From positions 4,526,001 through 4,590,000 of the forward strand of contig NZ_JAPEOQ010000001.1 of NCBI RefSeq assembly GCF_026341035.1: 64,000 nucleotides of DNA, given 5' to 3'. The first letter of the stretch is position 1; each line of letters begins with the position of its first letter. Source of the stretch: Streptomyces sp. NBC_01016. Lineage in GTDB: Bacteria > Actinomycetota > Actinomycetes > Streptomycetales > Streptomycetaceae. Shown in pieces: positions 32,462 through 40,952 of this stretch. A program made the translations under genes and the position numbers. The notes beneath the pieces are model-generated. The model was given only the letters and a program-made list of their open reading frames with translations. It was not told where the DNA came from and ran no database searches.

Positions 32462-33679
32462 ATGTCCTCCACCATCACCTCCGCCGAGGTCTTCGTCACC
32501 TGCCCCGGCCGCAACTACGTCACCCTGAAGATCACCACCTCCGACGGTGTCACCGGCATCGGCGACGCCACCCTCAACGGCCGGGAGCTGGCCGTCGCCT
32601 CCTACCTGAGCGACCACGTCTGCCCCACGCTCATCGGCAAGGATCCGGCCCGCATCGAGCACCTGTGGCAGTACCTCTACAAGGGCGCCTACTGGCGGCG
32701 CGGGCCGGTCACCATGACGGCGATAGCCGCCGTGGACGTGGCGCTCTGGGACATCAAGGGGAAGGTCGCGGGGCTTCCCGTCTACCAGCTGCTCGGCGGC
32801 GCCGCCCGCGACGGTGTCACCGTCTACGGCCACGCCAGCGGCAACACCATCCCCGAACTCCTCGACGACGTACGACGGTTCCGCGACAAGGGCTTCCGCG
32901 CGGTCCGCGCCCAGGCGGCGGTGCCCGGCCTGGAGCGCGTCTACGGCATGCGCAAGGGCGACGGGGACACCTACGAGCCCGCCGACGGCAACCTGCCGAC
33001 CGAGGAGGTCTGGGACACCGGTGCCTACCTGGACTTTGTGCCGGAGTACATGGCCGCCGTCCGCGAGGAGTTCGGCTACGGCTTCCACCTGCTGCACGAC
33101 GTGCACCACCGACTCTCGCCGATCGAGGCCGGCCGACTGGGCAAGTCCCTTGAGCCGTACCGCATGTTCTGGATCGAGGACCCGACGCCTGCCGAGGACC
33201 AGGAGGCCTTCCGGCTCATCCGGCAGCACACCACGACGCCGCTCGCGGTCGGCGAGATCTTCAACTCGATCTGGGACTGCCAGCACCTCATCACCAACCG
33301 GCTGATCGACTACATCCGCGCCTCCGTCTCCCATGCGGGCGGCATCACGCACCTGCGCAGGATCTTCTCGCTCGCCGAGCTGTACGGGGTGCGCTCCGGT
33401 TCGCACGGCGCGGGCGACCTCTCCCCGGCGTCGTTCGCCGCCGCGCTCCACCTCGACCTGACGGTCCCGAACTTCGGCATGCAGGAGTACATGGCCCACC
33501 TCCCCGGCTACGAGGAGGTGTTCCACACGTCCTGGACCTTCGAGGACGGCCTGATGCACCCCGGCGACCGCCCCGGCATCGGCGTCGAGTTCGACGAGAA
33601 GGCCGCCGAGCGGTTCCCGTACGAGCGCAAGTACCTGCCGGTGAACCGGCTGCGGGACGGGGGCGTGCACGACTGGTGA
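32462..33679 (+). CDS. manD: D-mannonate dehydratase, enolase superfamily (ManD/RspA)
   Basis: 405 residues. Mg ligands Asp213 (LLHDVHHR), Glu239 (WIEDP) and Glu265 (AVGEIFNS) are present, as are the ManD active-site Arg149 and Tyr161 (RAQAAVPGLERVYG), His215 and His315 (GSHGAGDLSP). It removes water from D-mannonate to give 2-keto-3-deoxygluconate. The ManD subgroup also contains low-efficiency mannonate/gluconate dehydratases; the residue after HG (Ala317) is at a position used to separate them, but I cannot recall the direction with certainty. Last gene of the GntR-controlled operon. Confidence 0.92.
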   Translation: MSSTITSAEVFVTCPGRNYVTLKITTSDGVTGIGDATLNGRELAVASYLSDHVCPTLIGKDPARIEHLWQYLYKGAYWRRGPVTMTAIAAVDVALWDIKGKVAGLPVYQLLGGAARDGVTVYGHASGNTIPELLDDVRRFRDKGFRAVRAQAAVPGLERVYGMRKGDGDTYEPADGNLPTEEVWDTGAYLDFVPEYMAAVREEFGYGFHLLHDVHHRLSPIEAGRLGKSLEPYRMFWIEDPTPAEDQEAFRLIRQHTTTPLAVGEIFNSIWDCQHLITNRLIDYIRASVSHAGGITHLRRIFSLAELYGVRSGSHGAGDLSPASFAAALHLDLTVPNFGMQEYMAHLPGYEEVFHTSWTFEDGLMHPGDRPGIGVEFDEKAAERFPYERKYLPVNRLRDGGVHDW

Positions 33680-33703
33680 CGATGCCGCGCGGCGCCCGCC
33701 GGC

Positions 33704-35221
33704 TCAGCCGAGGCAGTCCTCGGGCGTCGTGCCCGGGCGGGTCAACGGCAGCCCCAGCAGGGCGCGTTCGGTGAGCCAGCGGGTGGGGCGGTGGCGGGGA
33801 TCGCCCGTCGTGGAGTGCAGGGACCGCTGAAGGTCAAGCATGCGGGCGGCGCCGACGCGGTCGCCCCAGGCCAGCGGTCCCGTGGGGTAGCCGAGGCCGA
33901 GCGTCACCGCCAGGTCGATGTCCGCCGGGGCGGCCAGCCCGCGCTCGGCGATCGACGCGGCGACCGACACCACGGAGGCGAGGAGGCGCTGGGCCACCGA
34001 ACCCGCGGTGTCACGGGCGATGGTGACGGTGTGTTCGCCGCGGGCCAGCACCGCGCGCGCGTCGCGTGCGGCGGTCGGGTCGGCCGCCGGGGTCATCGAC
34101 AGCACACGGCGGCCGCTCGCCACGGACAGCGGGTCCACGCCGAACGTGCGCGCGGCGGGGAGTTCGTGGGCGGCGATCGCGTCGGCCACGGTCGTGCCCC
34201 AGACCGGGACGAGGACAAGGGCTTCGGGGGAGGGGCGGCTGTCGTTCTCCACGGAGGCGCCGGCCGCTGTCAGCGCGTCCCGCAGGGCCCCCGCGTACTC
34301 GCCCTCGCCCGCCACGTGGACCGGGCGGTCCGCGTCGCCCGACACCGGCTCCTCGGGGGAGTTCGATGCCTCGGGACCGTACGCGTACCAGCCCTGCCCG
34401 GTCTTGCGGCCGAGCAGTCCTGCCGTCACCCGGTTCGGTGTGAGGTAGGACGGGCGGAGCCGGGGCTCGTGGCGGAAGCCCTGCCAGATCGAGTCGATGA
34501 CCGCCGCCGTGACATCGAGCCCGGTGAGGTCCATCAGCTCGAACGGGCCCATCCGCAGCCCCAGTACATCGCGCGCCACGCGGTCGATGTCCGCGGGACG
34601 TGCCACCGACTCCTCCAGGAGCGCGAGCGCCTCGGTCACCAGGCCGCGCCCCGCGTGGTTGACCAGAAAGCCGGGGGTGTCGGCCACCGTCACCGCGCGA
34701 TGCCCGCAGCTCTCGACCAACTCCGTAAGAAGGGGCGGGAGTTCGGGGCGGGTGGCGGCGCCCGGCACCACCTCCACGATGCGCATCAGCGGAACGGGGT
34801 TGAAGAAGTGCAGGCCCGCGAGGCGCGTCGGGTCCTTGAGCGTCGCCGCGATCCGCGTCACCGACAGGGAGGACGTGTTGGTCGCGAAGACGGTGCCGGC
34901 CGGGAGGGCCTGCTCCAGTTTCCCGAAGACCTCCGCCTTCGTGTCCAGGTCCTCCCGTACGGCCTCGACCACCAGCTCCACGTCGGGGCCCGGCGCCCAC
35001 GGGTCGTCCAGCGGGACCAGTCGTGCCACGGCCGCCGCGCTGTCCTCGGCGGTCATGCGTCCCTTGGCCACCGCGCGGTTCAGCATCGACCGTACGAAGT
35101 CCACCGCCTCCCGCACCGCCTCCGCCCGGACGTCGCCCAGCTCGACGGTGTGCCCGGCGCTCGCCGCCCACTGGGCGATGCCGCGGCCCATGGCTCCGGC
35201 GCCGACGATCCTGATACGCAT
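33704..35221 (-). CDS. 3-hydroxyacyl-CoA dehydrogenase
   Basis: 505 residues. The NAD loop RIVGAGAMGRGIAQWAA opens the protein. The catalytic dyad region is LHFFNPVPLMRIVEVVPG (His near 140), with NTSSLSVT before it. A second C-terminal helical domain (about 400-490: GLGYPTGPLAWGDRVGAARM) duplicates the dimer domain, as in PaaH/PaaC-type enzymes of about 500 residues. It oxidises 3-hydroxyacyl-CoA to 3-oxoacyl-CoA. ATG at 35221 with AAAGG 10 nt upstream. It follows the CoA-transferase genes on the same strand and pairs functionally with the thiolase and MaoC genes at 38-41 kb. Confidence 0.92.
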   Translation of the reverse strand: MRIRIVGAGAMGRGIAQWAASAGHTVELGDVRAEAVREAVDFVRSMLNRAVAKGRMTAEDSAAAVARLVPLDDPWAPGPDVELVVEAVREDLDTKAEVFGKLEQALPAGTVFATNTSSLSVTRIAATLKDPTRLAGLHFFNPVPLMRIVEVVPGAATRPELPPLLTELVESCGHRAVTVADTPGFLVNHAGRGLVTEALALLEESVARPADIDRVARDVLGLRMGPFELMDLTGLDVTAAVIDSIWQGFRHEPRLRPSYLTPNRVTAGLLGRKTGQGWYAYGPEASNSPEEPVSGDADRPVHVAGEGEYAGALRDALTAAGASVENDSRPSPEALVLVPVWGTTVADAIAAHELPAARTFGVDPLSVASGRRVLSMTPAADPTAARDARAVLARGEHTVTIARDTAGSVAQRLLASVVSVAASIAERGLAAPADIDLAVTLGLGYPTGPLAWGDRVGAARMLDLQRSLHSTTGDPRHRPTRWLTERALLGLPLTRPGTTPEDCLG

Positions 35222-35283
35222 GGCAGTTGGGACCTTTCGCAGATTCGGGAGGGGGTGTAAGGGGAGTACGTCGGGGTGGGGCA

Positions 35284-35330
35284 GCGGAGTACGGGTGTGG
35301 ATCGGCGGAGTACGGGGGTGTGTCAGCGGA
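35284..35330. repeat. 21-bp tandem repeat across a stop codon
   Basis: Two units of period 21 (35284-35304 and 35305-35325), both starting GCGGAGTACGGG, and a partial third from 35326. The second ends in the stop codon of the CoA-transferase B gene (35323-35325). A related GGAGTACG lies at about 35263. Confidence 0.75.
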
Positions 35331-36108
35331 GATAGACCCGGCCGGGGTCGACGTCCTCGCGCAGCAGGCGCAGCTCCGCCGCGCTCGGCGGCTCCACCGT
35401 GTCGACGTGGTCGGCGACCTTCAGGTCCCAGCCCGTCGCCTCCTTCACCTGCTCGACGGTGACACCGGGGTGGACGGCGGTCAGCCGCAGTTCCTCGCCG
35501 ACGCCCTCGCGGGCCAGGATGCCCAGCTCGGTGATGACACGCGTGACACCGACGCCCAGCGGCCGGATGCCCTCCGCGAGCGCGCGGTCGGGGCCTGGCG
35601 TGGTGCAGAAGTCGAGGTTCTCGGTGAACGAGCGCGGGTTGTGCCGGCGCATCACGACGAAGACCTCACGGGAGTTGGCCATCACCTCGACGCCGCCGCC
35701 GGATCCCGGCAGCCGCACCGACGGGCTCTCCCAGTCCCCGATGACCGAGGTGTTGAGGTTGCCCCAGCGGTCGATCTGCGCGGCGCCGAGGAAGCCGACG
35801 TCGATGTGTCCGCCCTGCAGCACGCAGCCGAACAGGGCCGGCATCGAGAGCACCGCCTCCGCGCCAGAGATGAGCACGGCGTCCGCGATGGTCTCCGGCA
35901 GGTGTGAGGGGTGCGCGCCGCACACCCCGGACTCGTACACGACCTCGATCTGCGGGGCGACCGTCAGGTGTGCCAGTTCGGTGGCGAGGGTGGGAAGGCC
36001 GATGCCGGCGAACACCGTGCGGCGGGCGGCCAGTTCGCGTGAGGCGACGACGGAGAGCAGCTCCGAAGAGGTGACCGTCTCGGCGGTCCCGGGCGTGGCA
36101 GCAGTCAT
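35323..36108 (-). CDS. CoA-transferase subunit B
   Basis: 261 residues from the ATG at 36108 (AAGGA 10 nt upstream). A GTG at 36159, overlapping the stop of subunit A as GTGA, would add 17 residues with a HDKDATHDKD duplication; both starts are plausible. The family I CoA-transferase beta fold is clear: VFAGIGLPTLATELAHL, and the catalytic Glu59 in VVYESGVCGAHP (the ESG motif). GFLGAAQIDRWGNLNTSVIG follows. Together with subunit A it moves CoA onto a carboxylic acid, of the glutaconate/3-oxoadipate CoA-transferase type. Confidence 0.9.
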   Translation of the reverse strand: MTAATPGTAETVTSSELLSVVASRELAARRTVFAGIGLPTLATELAHLTVAPQIEVVYESGVCGAHPSHLPETIADAVLISGAEAVLSMPALFGCVLQGGHIDVGFLGAAQIDRWGNLNTSVIGDWESPSVRLPGSGGGVEVMANSREVFVVMRRHNPRSFTENLDFCTTPGPDRALAEGIRPLGVGVTRVITELGILAREGVGEELRLTAVHPGVTVEQVKEATGWDLKVADHVDTVEPPSAAELRLLREDVDPGRVYLR

Positions 36109-36118
36109 GGTGGTCAGG

Positions 36119-36154
36119 TCCTTGTCGTGTGTCGCGTCCTTGTCGTGTGCCGCG
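36119..36154. repeat. 18-bp tandem repeat at the A/B subunit junction
   Basis: GTCCTTGTCGTGTGYCGC occurs at 36119-36136 and 36137-36154, directly before the stop of subunit A (36156) seen from the plus strand. On the coding strand it duplicates HDKDAT/HDKDLT and an AAGGAC ribosome-site-like word. Confidence 0.85.
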
Positions 36155-36155
36155 C

Positions 36156-37124
36156 TCACAGTCGCCGTCCGTAGTTCACCGGTTCGCTGAGGGCCTCGCC
36201 GACCGCGAGGCCCGCCCAGAACTCCTCGCCCTGCTTGGCGACGTACTCGGCGTGGTCGGCCGTTCCGTACACCCACTCCGTCAGCCATTCCTGGAGGCGC
36301 TGCGGGTCCTTGCTGATGCCCGACCAGGCGCGGTAGAAGGCGTTGTCCCGGTCGTAATAGCCCTGCGCGAACGACGGGTGCGCGCCGCGCGGGCAGACCA
36401 CGACGGCGTCCACGGCGTGGGCCGGGACGAGCGTGCGGTTGGGGTCCGAGCGGACCACCTCGTCCTCGACGAGCTCCTCGACCACGACGATCGCCTTGTC
36501 GGCCGCGTACACCGCCTCGGCCTGGATGCCGGTGAGGCCCCAGATCTGGGTGTTGCCGCGACGGTCGGCGCGCTGCGCGTGGATGATCGTGACGTCCGGG
36601 TTCACGGGCGGCACCACGTAGATCTGCTCGGGTCCCCCGTCCGGGCCGGGGTAGGGCGAAGTCACCTTCTGCAGCGCGTTGTTGATGCCGGGGAGGTCGC
36701 TGCCGCCGTACGAGCGCAGCGGGAAGAACGGGAGGCGCTGGGAGCCGGCGAGGTAGCGGCAGATCATCCCGTAGTGGCTGTACTCCTCGAAGGCGAGCGG
36801 CGCCGGGTCCGCCCGCTCGATCCTGCGGCGCAGCTCACCGAGCGAACCCGCGGAGGAGTTGCCGACGAAGGAGGAGACGAGGCGCGACACGCAGCCCGCG
36901 GCGAGCATCTGGTCCACGACGATGTCCGCGGTCATCCGGACGACCGTGAGGTCCCTGCGGCCCTGCCGGATGATCTCGTGTCCGGCGGCGGTGGGGACGA
37001 GGTGGGTGAAGCCCTCGATGCTGACGGTGGCGCCGTCGTGCACGAAGGTGGCGATGGCCTCCTTCATCGACATGACCTTTGGCGACGCAGATTTCACGGC
37101 GTCCACGACTTCCACGGCTTCCAC
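36156..37124 (-). CDS. CoA-transferase subunit A
   Basis: 322 residues. Start taken at a GTG (37124) with GAGGAG 4 nt upstream; ATGs at 37073 and 37067 are alternatives. The alpha-subunit motifs are KEAIATFVHDGATVSIEGFTH, then TADIVVDQMLAAGCVSRLVSS and a long VNPDVTIIHAQRADRRGNTQ. It belongs to the glutaconate CoA-transferase/CatI type and also resembles IpdA of steroid-ring degradation; since subunit B keeps the catalytic Glu, a true transferase is more likely. First gene of the minus-strand operon, divergent from LysR, with a shared box in the gap. Confidence 0.9.
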   Translation of the reverse strand: MEAVEVVDAVKSASPKVMSMKEAIATFVHDGATVSIEGFTHLVPTAAGHEIIRQGRRDLTVVRMTADIVVDQMLAAGCVSRLVSSFVGNSSAGSLGELRRRIERADPAPLAFEEYSHYGMICRYLAGSQRLPFFPLRSYGGSDLPGINNALQKVTSPYPGPDGGPEQIYVVPPVNPDVTIIHAQRADRRGNTQIWGLTGIQAEAVYAADKAIVVVEELVEDEVVRSDPNRTLVPAHAVDAVVVCPRGAHPSFAQGYYDRDNAFYRAWSGISKDPQRLQEWLTEWVYGTADHAEYVAKQGEEFWAGLAVGEALSEPVNYGRRL

Positions 37125-37182
37125 TGTGCTCCTCGGCGAGTGCGTGCTGGTCGCCCTACCGTGTCAGCGCCTATTGATTGCC

Positions 37183-37194
37183 GTCCAATACCAA
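37183..37194. promoter_or_regulatory. LysR-linked box, CoA-transferase side
   Basis: GTCCAATACCAA, the reverse complement of TTGGTATTGGAC that precedes the thiolase operon (38197-38208). With the extended bases the two agree at 14 of 15 positions. It lies between the divergent CoA-transferase A and LysR starts. Confidence 0.65.
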
Positions 37195-37240
37195 ATTAAG
37201 GTCGGATCAAGACCGCTGATTAATGAATGGGGGCGGGCTC

Positions 37241-38143
37241 GTGGAGCTGCGTCATCTCACCGCGTTCACCGCCGTCGCCGAGGAGCTCCACTTCGGCCGG
37301 GCCGCCAAGCGGCTGCAGATGGCGCAGCCGCCGCTGAGCCAGCAGATCCGGCAGCTGGAGAAGGAGCTCGGCGTCCAGCTCTTCGAGCGCAACACTCGCT
37401 CCGTGCGCCTCACCAGCGCGGGGGAGTCCTTCCTCGAACCCGTACGCACCGTGCTCGCCGACCTCGACACGGCGGTGCGGGCGGCGAAGGCGGCCGGGCG
37501 CGGGGAGTTCGGCCGGGTCACGATCGGGTTCGCGGGCGCCTCCAGCCACGAGACGCTGCCCCGGCTCACCCGTGCCGTGCGGGCCGCGCACCCGGCCATC
37601 GAACTGGTCATGAAGGGCCAGACGTACGCCAACGTCGCGCTCGACCGGGTCGCGGACGGCTCCCTCGACCTCGGCTTCGTGCGGCTCCCGGTGACCCAGC
37701 CTGGCGTGTCCCACCGGGTCATCGACGAGGAGGAGCTGCTGTGCGCGCTGCCCTCCGACCACCACCTCGCCACGCTCGACGAGATCCCCATCGGCATCCT
37801 CGCCGAGGAGCCCTTCGTCTCCTTCCCCGCGAACGCCGGGTCCACGGTCCGCGACGCGATGGTGGAGACCTGCGAGGCCGCCGGGTTCAACCCGCGGGTG
37901 GTGCAGGAGGCCCCCGACTCGTACACGATCCTGGCGCTCGTGGCGGCCGGTGTCGGTGTCACGCTCACGGTGTCCTCGGTCCGGCACATCCAGCAGACCG
38001 GGCTCGTCTATCGGCCCCTCGCGGGAGAGCCCATCCGGCGCCAGGCGGCCCTCGCCTGGCGGGCCGACAACCCCTCCGCCGCTCTACGTGCGGTGCTCGA
38101 GGTCTGCGAGGAGGCGCTGCCGACTCCCGGAAGCGTCGATTGA
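37241..38143 (+). CDS. LysR family regulator
   Basis: 300 residues from a GTG at 37241 (MELRHLTAF start usual for LysR); an ATG at 37223 would add six. The HTH is residues 1-60 (LHFGRAAKRLQMAQPPLSQQ). The effector domain matches the BenM/CatM-like group (VTIGFAGASSHETLPRLTRA). It sits between the CoA-transferase operon (minus) and the thiolase-MHS-MaoC operon (plus), and both carry the TTGGTATTGGAC box, so it probably activates both in response to a carboxylic acid. Confidence 0.9.
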   Translation: MELRHLTAFTAVAEELHFGRAAKRLQMAQPPLSQQIRQLEKELGVQLFERNTRSVRLTSAGESFLEPVRTVLADLDTAVRAAKAAGRGEFGRVTIGFAGASSHETLPRLTRAVRAAHPAIELVMKGQTYANVALDRVADGSLDLGFVRLPVTQPGVSHRVIDEEELLCALPSDHHLATLDEIPIGILAEEPFVSFPANAGSTVRDAMVETCEAAGFNPRVVQEAPDSYTILALVAAGVGVTLTVSSVRHIQQTGLVYRPLAGEPIRRQAALAWRADNPSAALRAVLEVCEEALPTPGSVD

Positions 38144-38196
38144 TTCGCCATCCGTAGCGTCGATTGAGACGCCACCCGTCTTGATGGATCGAAAAC

Positions 38197-38208
38197 TTGG
38201 TATTGGAC
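38197..38208. promoter_or_regulatory. LysR-linked box, thiolase side
   Basis: TTGGTATTGGAC, 64 bp before the thiolase GTG, identical as reverse complement to the box at 37183-37194. Its place upstream of a second transcription unit of the same pathway supports one shared regulator. Confidence 0.65.
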
Positions 38209-38271
38209 CGACTAAGCGGTCGGGTGCGATGGTCGGCTCACCTCCCTGAGCCGCCCGAAAGGTGTTCCGCC

Positions 38272-39498
38272 GTGCCCGAACAGGCCGATGTCGTCATCTG
38301 TGAACCACTGCGCACCCCCATCGGGCGCTTCGGCGGCGCCTTCGCCCGGCAGACACCCGCGGCGCTCGCCGCGCGCGTCGTCGCCGAGCTCGTCGCCCGC
38401 ACCGGAATCGACCCGGACCGCGTCGACGAGGTGATCCTCGGGCAGGCCTATCCCTCCTCGGACGCCCCGGCCATCGGCCGTGTCGCCGCCCTGGACGCCG
38501 GTCTTCCCGACTCCGTCACCGGCGCCCAGATCGACCGGCGCTGCGGCTCCGGTCTTCAGGCCGTCCTCGACGCCGCCATGCAGATCCGGGCGGGCTTCAG
38601 CGAGGTCGTGATCGCCGGCGGCGTCGACGTGATGAGCGCCGCCCCGTACTACACGCACGAGGGCCGCTGGGGCATCAAGGGCCCCGGCCTCCAGCTCCAC
38701 GACTCGCTCGCGCGCGGCCGGGTCACCGCGGGCGGCATCCACCACCCCGTGCCCGGCGGCATGATCGAGACGGCCGAGAACCTGCGCCGCGAGTACGCCA
38801 TCAGCCGCGCCGACCAGGACGCCCTCGCCCTGCGCTCGCAGCAGCGTGCCGCCCGTGCGGCTCAGGAGGGGCGCTTCGACGCGGAGACCGTGCCCGTCAC
38901 CGTGCGAGGCCGCAAGGGTGACACCGTCGTCAGCGCCGACGAGCACCCGCGCCCGGACACCACCGCCGAGCAACTCGCCGCGCTGCGGCCCATCATGGCC
39001 AAGTCCGACGCGGAGGCCACCGTCACCGCGGGCAACGCCAGCGGCCAGAACGACGCGGCCGCCGCCTGCCTCGTCACCAGCGCCGCCACCGCCGAACGGC
39101 TCGGGCTCACCCCGCTGGTCCGCCTCGTCTCCTTCGCCCGCGCGGGCGTCCCCGCCGCGACGATGGGCATCGGCCCCGTCCCGGCCACCCGCGCCGCCCT
39201 GGAGCGCGCCGGGCTCACCCTCGCCGACCTCGACCTGATCGAGCTCAACGAGGCCTTCGCCGCCCAAGTGCTCGTGTGCACGCGCGAGTTGGGCCTCGGC
39301 GAGAAGGACCACGAGCAGCGCATCAATGTCAACGGCTCCGGTGTCTCGCTCGGTCACCCCGTCGGTGCCACCGGCGCCCGCATCCTCGCCACGCTCGCCC
39401 GCGAGATGCAGCGCAGCGGGGCGCGCTACGGCCTGGAGACCATGTGCATCGGAGGCGGCCAGGGCCTCGCCGCGGTCTTCGAGCGCATCGCCGCGTAA
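38272..39498 (+). CDS. acetyl-CoA acyltransferase (thiolase)
   Basis: 408 residues from the GTG at 38272, with AAAGG upstream. Catalytic Cys in DRRCGSGLQAV (near residue 90), then the NEAFAAQVLVC motif, the GVSLGHPVGATGARI histidine motif and the C-terminal Cys in ETMCIGGGQGLA. Full thiolase I/II layout, of the PcaF/PaaJ-like degradative type. It should split the 3-oxoacyl-CoA made by the dehydrogenase at 33.7 kb. First gene of the plus-strand operon with the MHS carrier and MaoC. Confidence 0.93.
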   Translation: MPEQADVVICEPLRTPIGRFGGAFARQTPAALAARVVAELVARTGIDPDRVDEVILGQAYPSSDAPAIGRVAALDAGLPDSVTGAQIDRRCGSGLQAVLDAAMQIRAGFSEVVIAGGVDVMSAAPYYTHEGRWGIKGPGLQLHDSLARGRVTAGGIHHPVPGGMIETAENLRREYAISRADQDALALRSQQRAARAAQEGRFDAETVPVTVRGRKGDTVVSADEHPRPDTTAEQLAALRPIMAKSDAEATVTAGNASGQNDAAAACLVTSAATAERLGLTPLVRLVSFARAGVPAATMGIGPVPATRAALERAGLTLADLDLIELNEAFAAQVLVCTRELGLGEKDHEQRINVNGSGVSLGHPVGATGARILATLAREMQRSGARYGLETMCIGGGQGLAAVFERIAA

Positions 39499-39533
39499 CC
39501 ACTCCCCAGTCACGCGTAACGACTCCCCAGTCA
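39492..39533. repeat. 21-bp tandem repeat across the thiolase stop
   Basis: Two units, 39492-39512 and 39513-39533 (CGCGTAACSACTCCCCAGTCA), differ at one base. The first carries the thiolase stop TAA (39496-39498). A third, weaker CAGTCCCCAC follows. Intergenic before the MHS carrier. Confidence 0.85.
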
Positions 39534-39591
39534 CCAGAGCAGTCCCCACCCGTCCCCATCCGCTTGATCAACGACGTTCACGGAGCGACCC

Positions 39592-40950
39592 ATGAGTGCG
39601 TCCACCGCCACCTCGCGTGCGGAGACCAGAGCCGCCAACAGAGCAGGATTCGGTGCCTTCGTCGGCTCCACCATCGAGTGGTTCGACTTCTACATCTACG
39701 GCACGGCGGCGGCGCTCGCCTTCGACAAGGTGTTCTTCCCCGAACTGGAAGGCGCCATCGGCACGTTGGTCGCCTTCGCCACCTTCTGGGTCGGCTTCCT
39801 CGCGCGCCCCATCGGCGGCATCGTCTTCGGTCACTTCGGCGACCGCCTGGGCCGCAAGAAGACGCTCGTCATCACGCTGCTGATGATGGGCATCTCCACC
39901 ACCGCGATCGGCCTGCTGCCGAGCTACGCCTCCATCGGCGTCGCCGCGCCGATCCTGCTGGTCTGCATCCGCATGATCCAGGGCATCGGCCTCGGCGGCG
40001 AATGGGGTGGCTCCGTCCTCATCGCCTCCGAGAGCGCACCCAAGGGCAAGTCGGTGCTTTACGGAGCGTTCGCCCAGCAGGGCTCGCCCGTCGGCAACAC
40101 GCTGGCCACGCTGAGCTTCCTCGCCATCAGCCAACTGCCCGACGACGCCTTCGTGTCCTGGGGCTGGCGCGTGCCGTTCCTCGCCTCCGCGGTCCTCGTC
40201 CTGGTGGGCCTGCTCGTCCGCCTCAAGGTCGCCGAGTCCCCGGCCATGGCCAAGCTCATCGAGAAGAAGGAAGTAGTCAAGCTTCCGCTCACCGAGGTGC
40301 TGCGCAGCCACCCCGGCCTGATCGCCCTCGGCATCGGCGCCTGCACCATCGGCCTGTCCGCGACGTACTTCAAGTCGACGTTCGCCCTGTCCTGGGCCAC
40401 CACCTCGCTCGACTTCGACCGCAGCACCTTCCTGACGATCATCCTCGTCGCCAACATCACGCAGGTCATCGTCCAGCCCTTCGGCGCCGTGCTCGCCACC
40501 AAGATGAAGAGCTGGTCCCGCGCGGTGACCGTCATGTTGGTGCCCGAACTGATCCTGCTTCCGCTGATGTTCGTCCTCATCAGCACCGGCAACTACGGCC
40601 TCGCGATGCTCGGTGTCGCCGTCGCCACCATCCCGCACTGCCTGTACTACGCGGCCCTCGCCGGCATGCTCGCCAGCCGCTTCCCCGCCCACCTGCGCTA
40701 CACCGGCATCTCCCTGTGCTACCAGCTGTGCGGCACGCTCCTCGGCGGCACAACCCCGATCATCGGCCAGTTCCTGCTCAACAAGACCGGATCCATCACC
40801 GCGGTCATCGCCTACGCCCTGTTCCAGGTCGCGTTGACGCTGGGCTGCATGCTGCTCCTGCTCAAGCGCCCGAACCACGACGAACTGGCAGCCGACGCGG
40901 CCCCGGCTCTCCGCACGGTCGCCGCGTCCGCAACCACGAACGGAGCCTGA
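39592..40950 (+). CDS. MHS family organic-acid:proton symporter (MFS)
   Basis: 452 residues with 12 helices. The opening FGAFVGSTIEWFDFYIYGTA and the loop FGHFGDRLGRKKTLVITLL are signatures of the metabolite:H+ symporter family (ShiA, PcaT, KgtP, ProP). GGEWGGSVLIASESAP near 140 agrees. It should import the carboxylic acid that the surrounding CoA-transferase and beta-oxidation enzymes use. Followed after 2 bp by the MaoC gene. Confidence 0.92.
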   Translation: MSASTATSRAETRAANRAGFGAFVGSTIEWFDFYIYGTAAALAFDKVFFPELEGAIGTLVAFATFWVGFLARPIGGIVFGHFGDRLGRKKTLVITLLMMGISTTAIGLLPSYASIGVAAPILLVCIRMIQGIGLGGEWGGSVLIASESAPKGKSVLYGAFAQQGSPVGNTLATLSFLAISQLPDDAFVSWGWRVPFLASAVLVLVGLLVRLKVAESPAMAKLIEKKEVVKLPLTEVLRSHPGLIALGIGACTIGLSATYFKSTFALSWATTSLDFDRSTFLTIILVANITQVIVQPFGAVLATKMKSWSRAVTVMLVPELILLPLMFVLISTGNYGLAMLGVAVATIPHCLYYAALAGMLASRFPAHLRYTGISLCYQLCGTLLGGTTPIIGQFLLNKTGSITAVIAYALFQVALTLGCMLLLLKRPNHDELAADAAPALRTVAASATTNGA

Positions 40951-40952
40951 CC

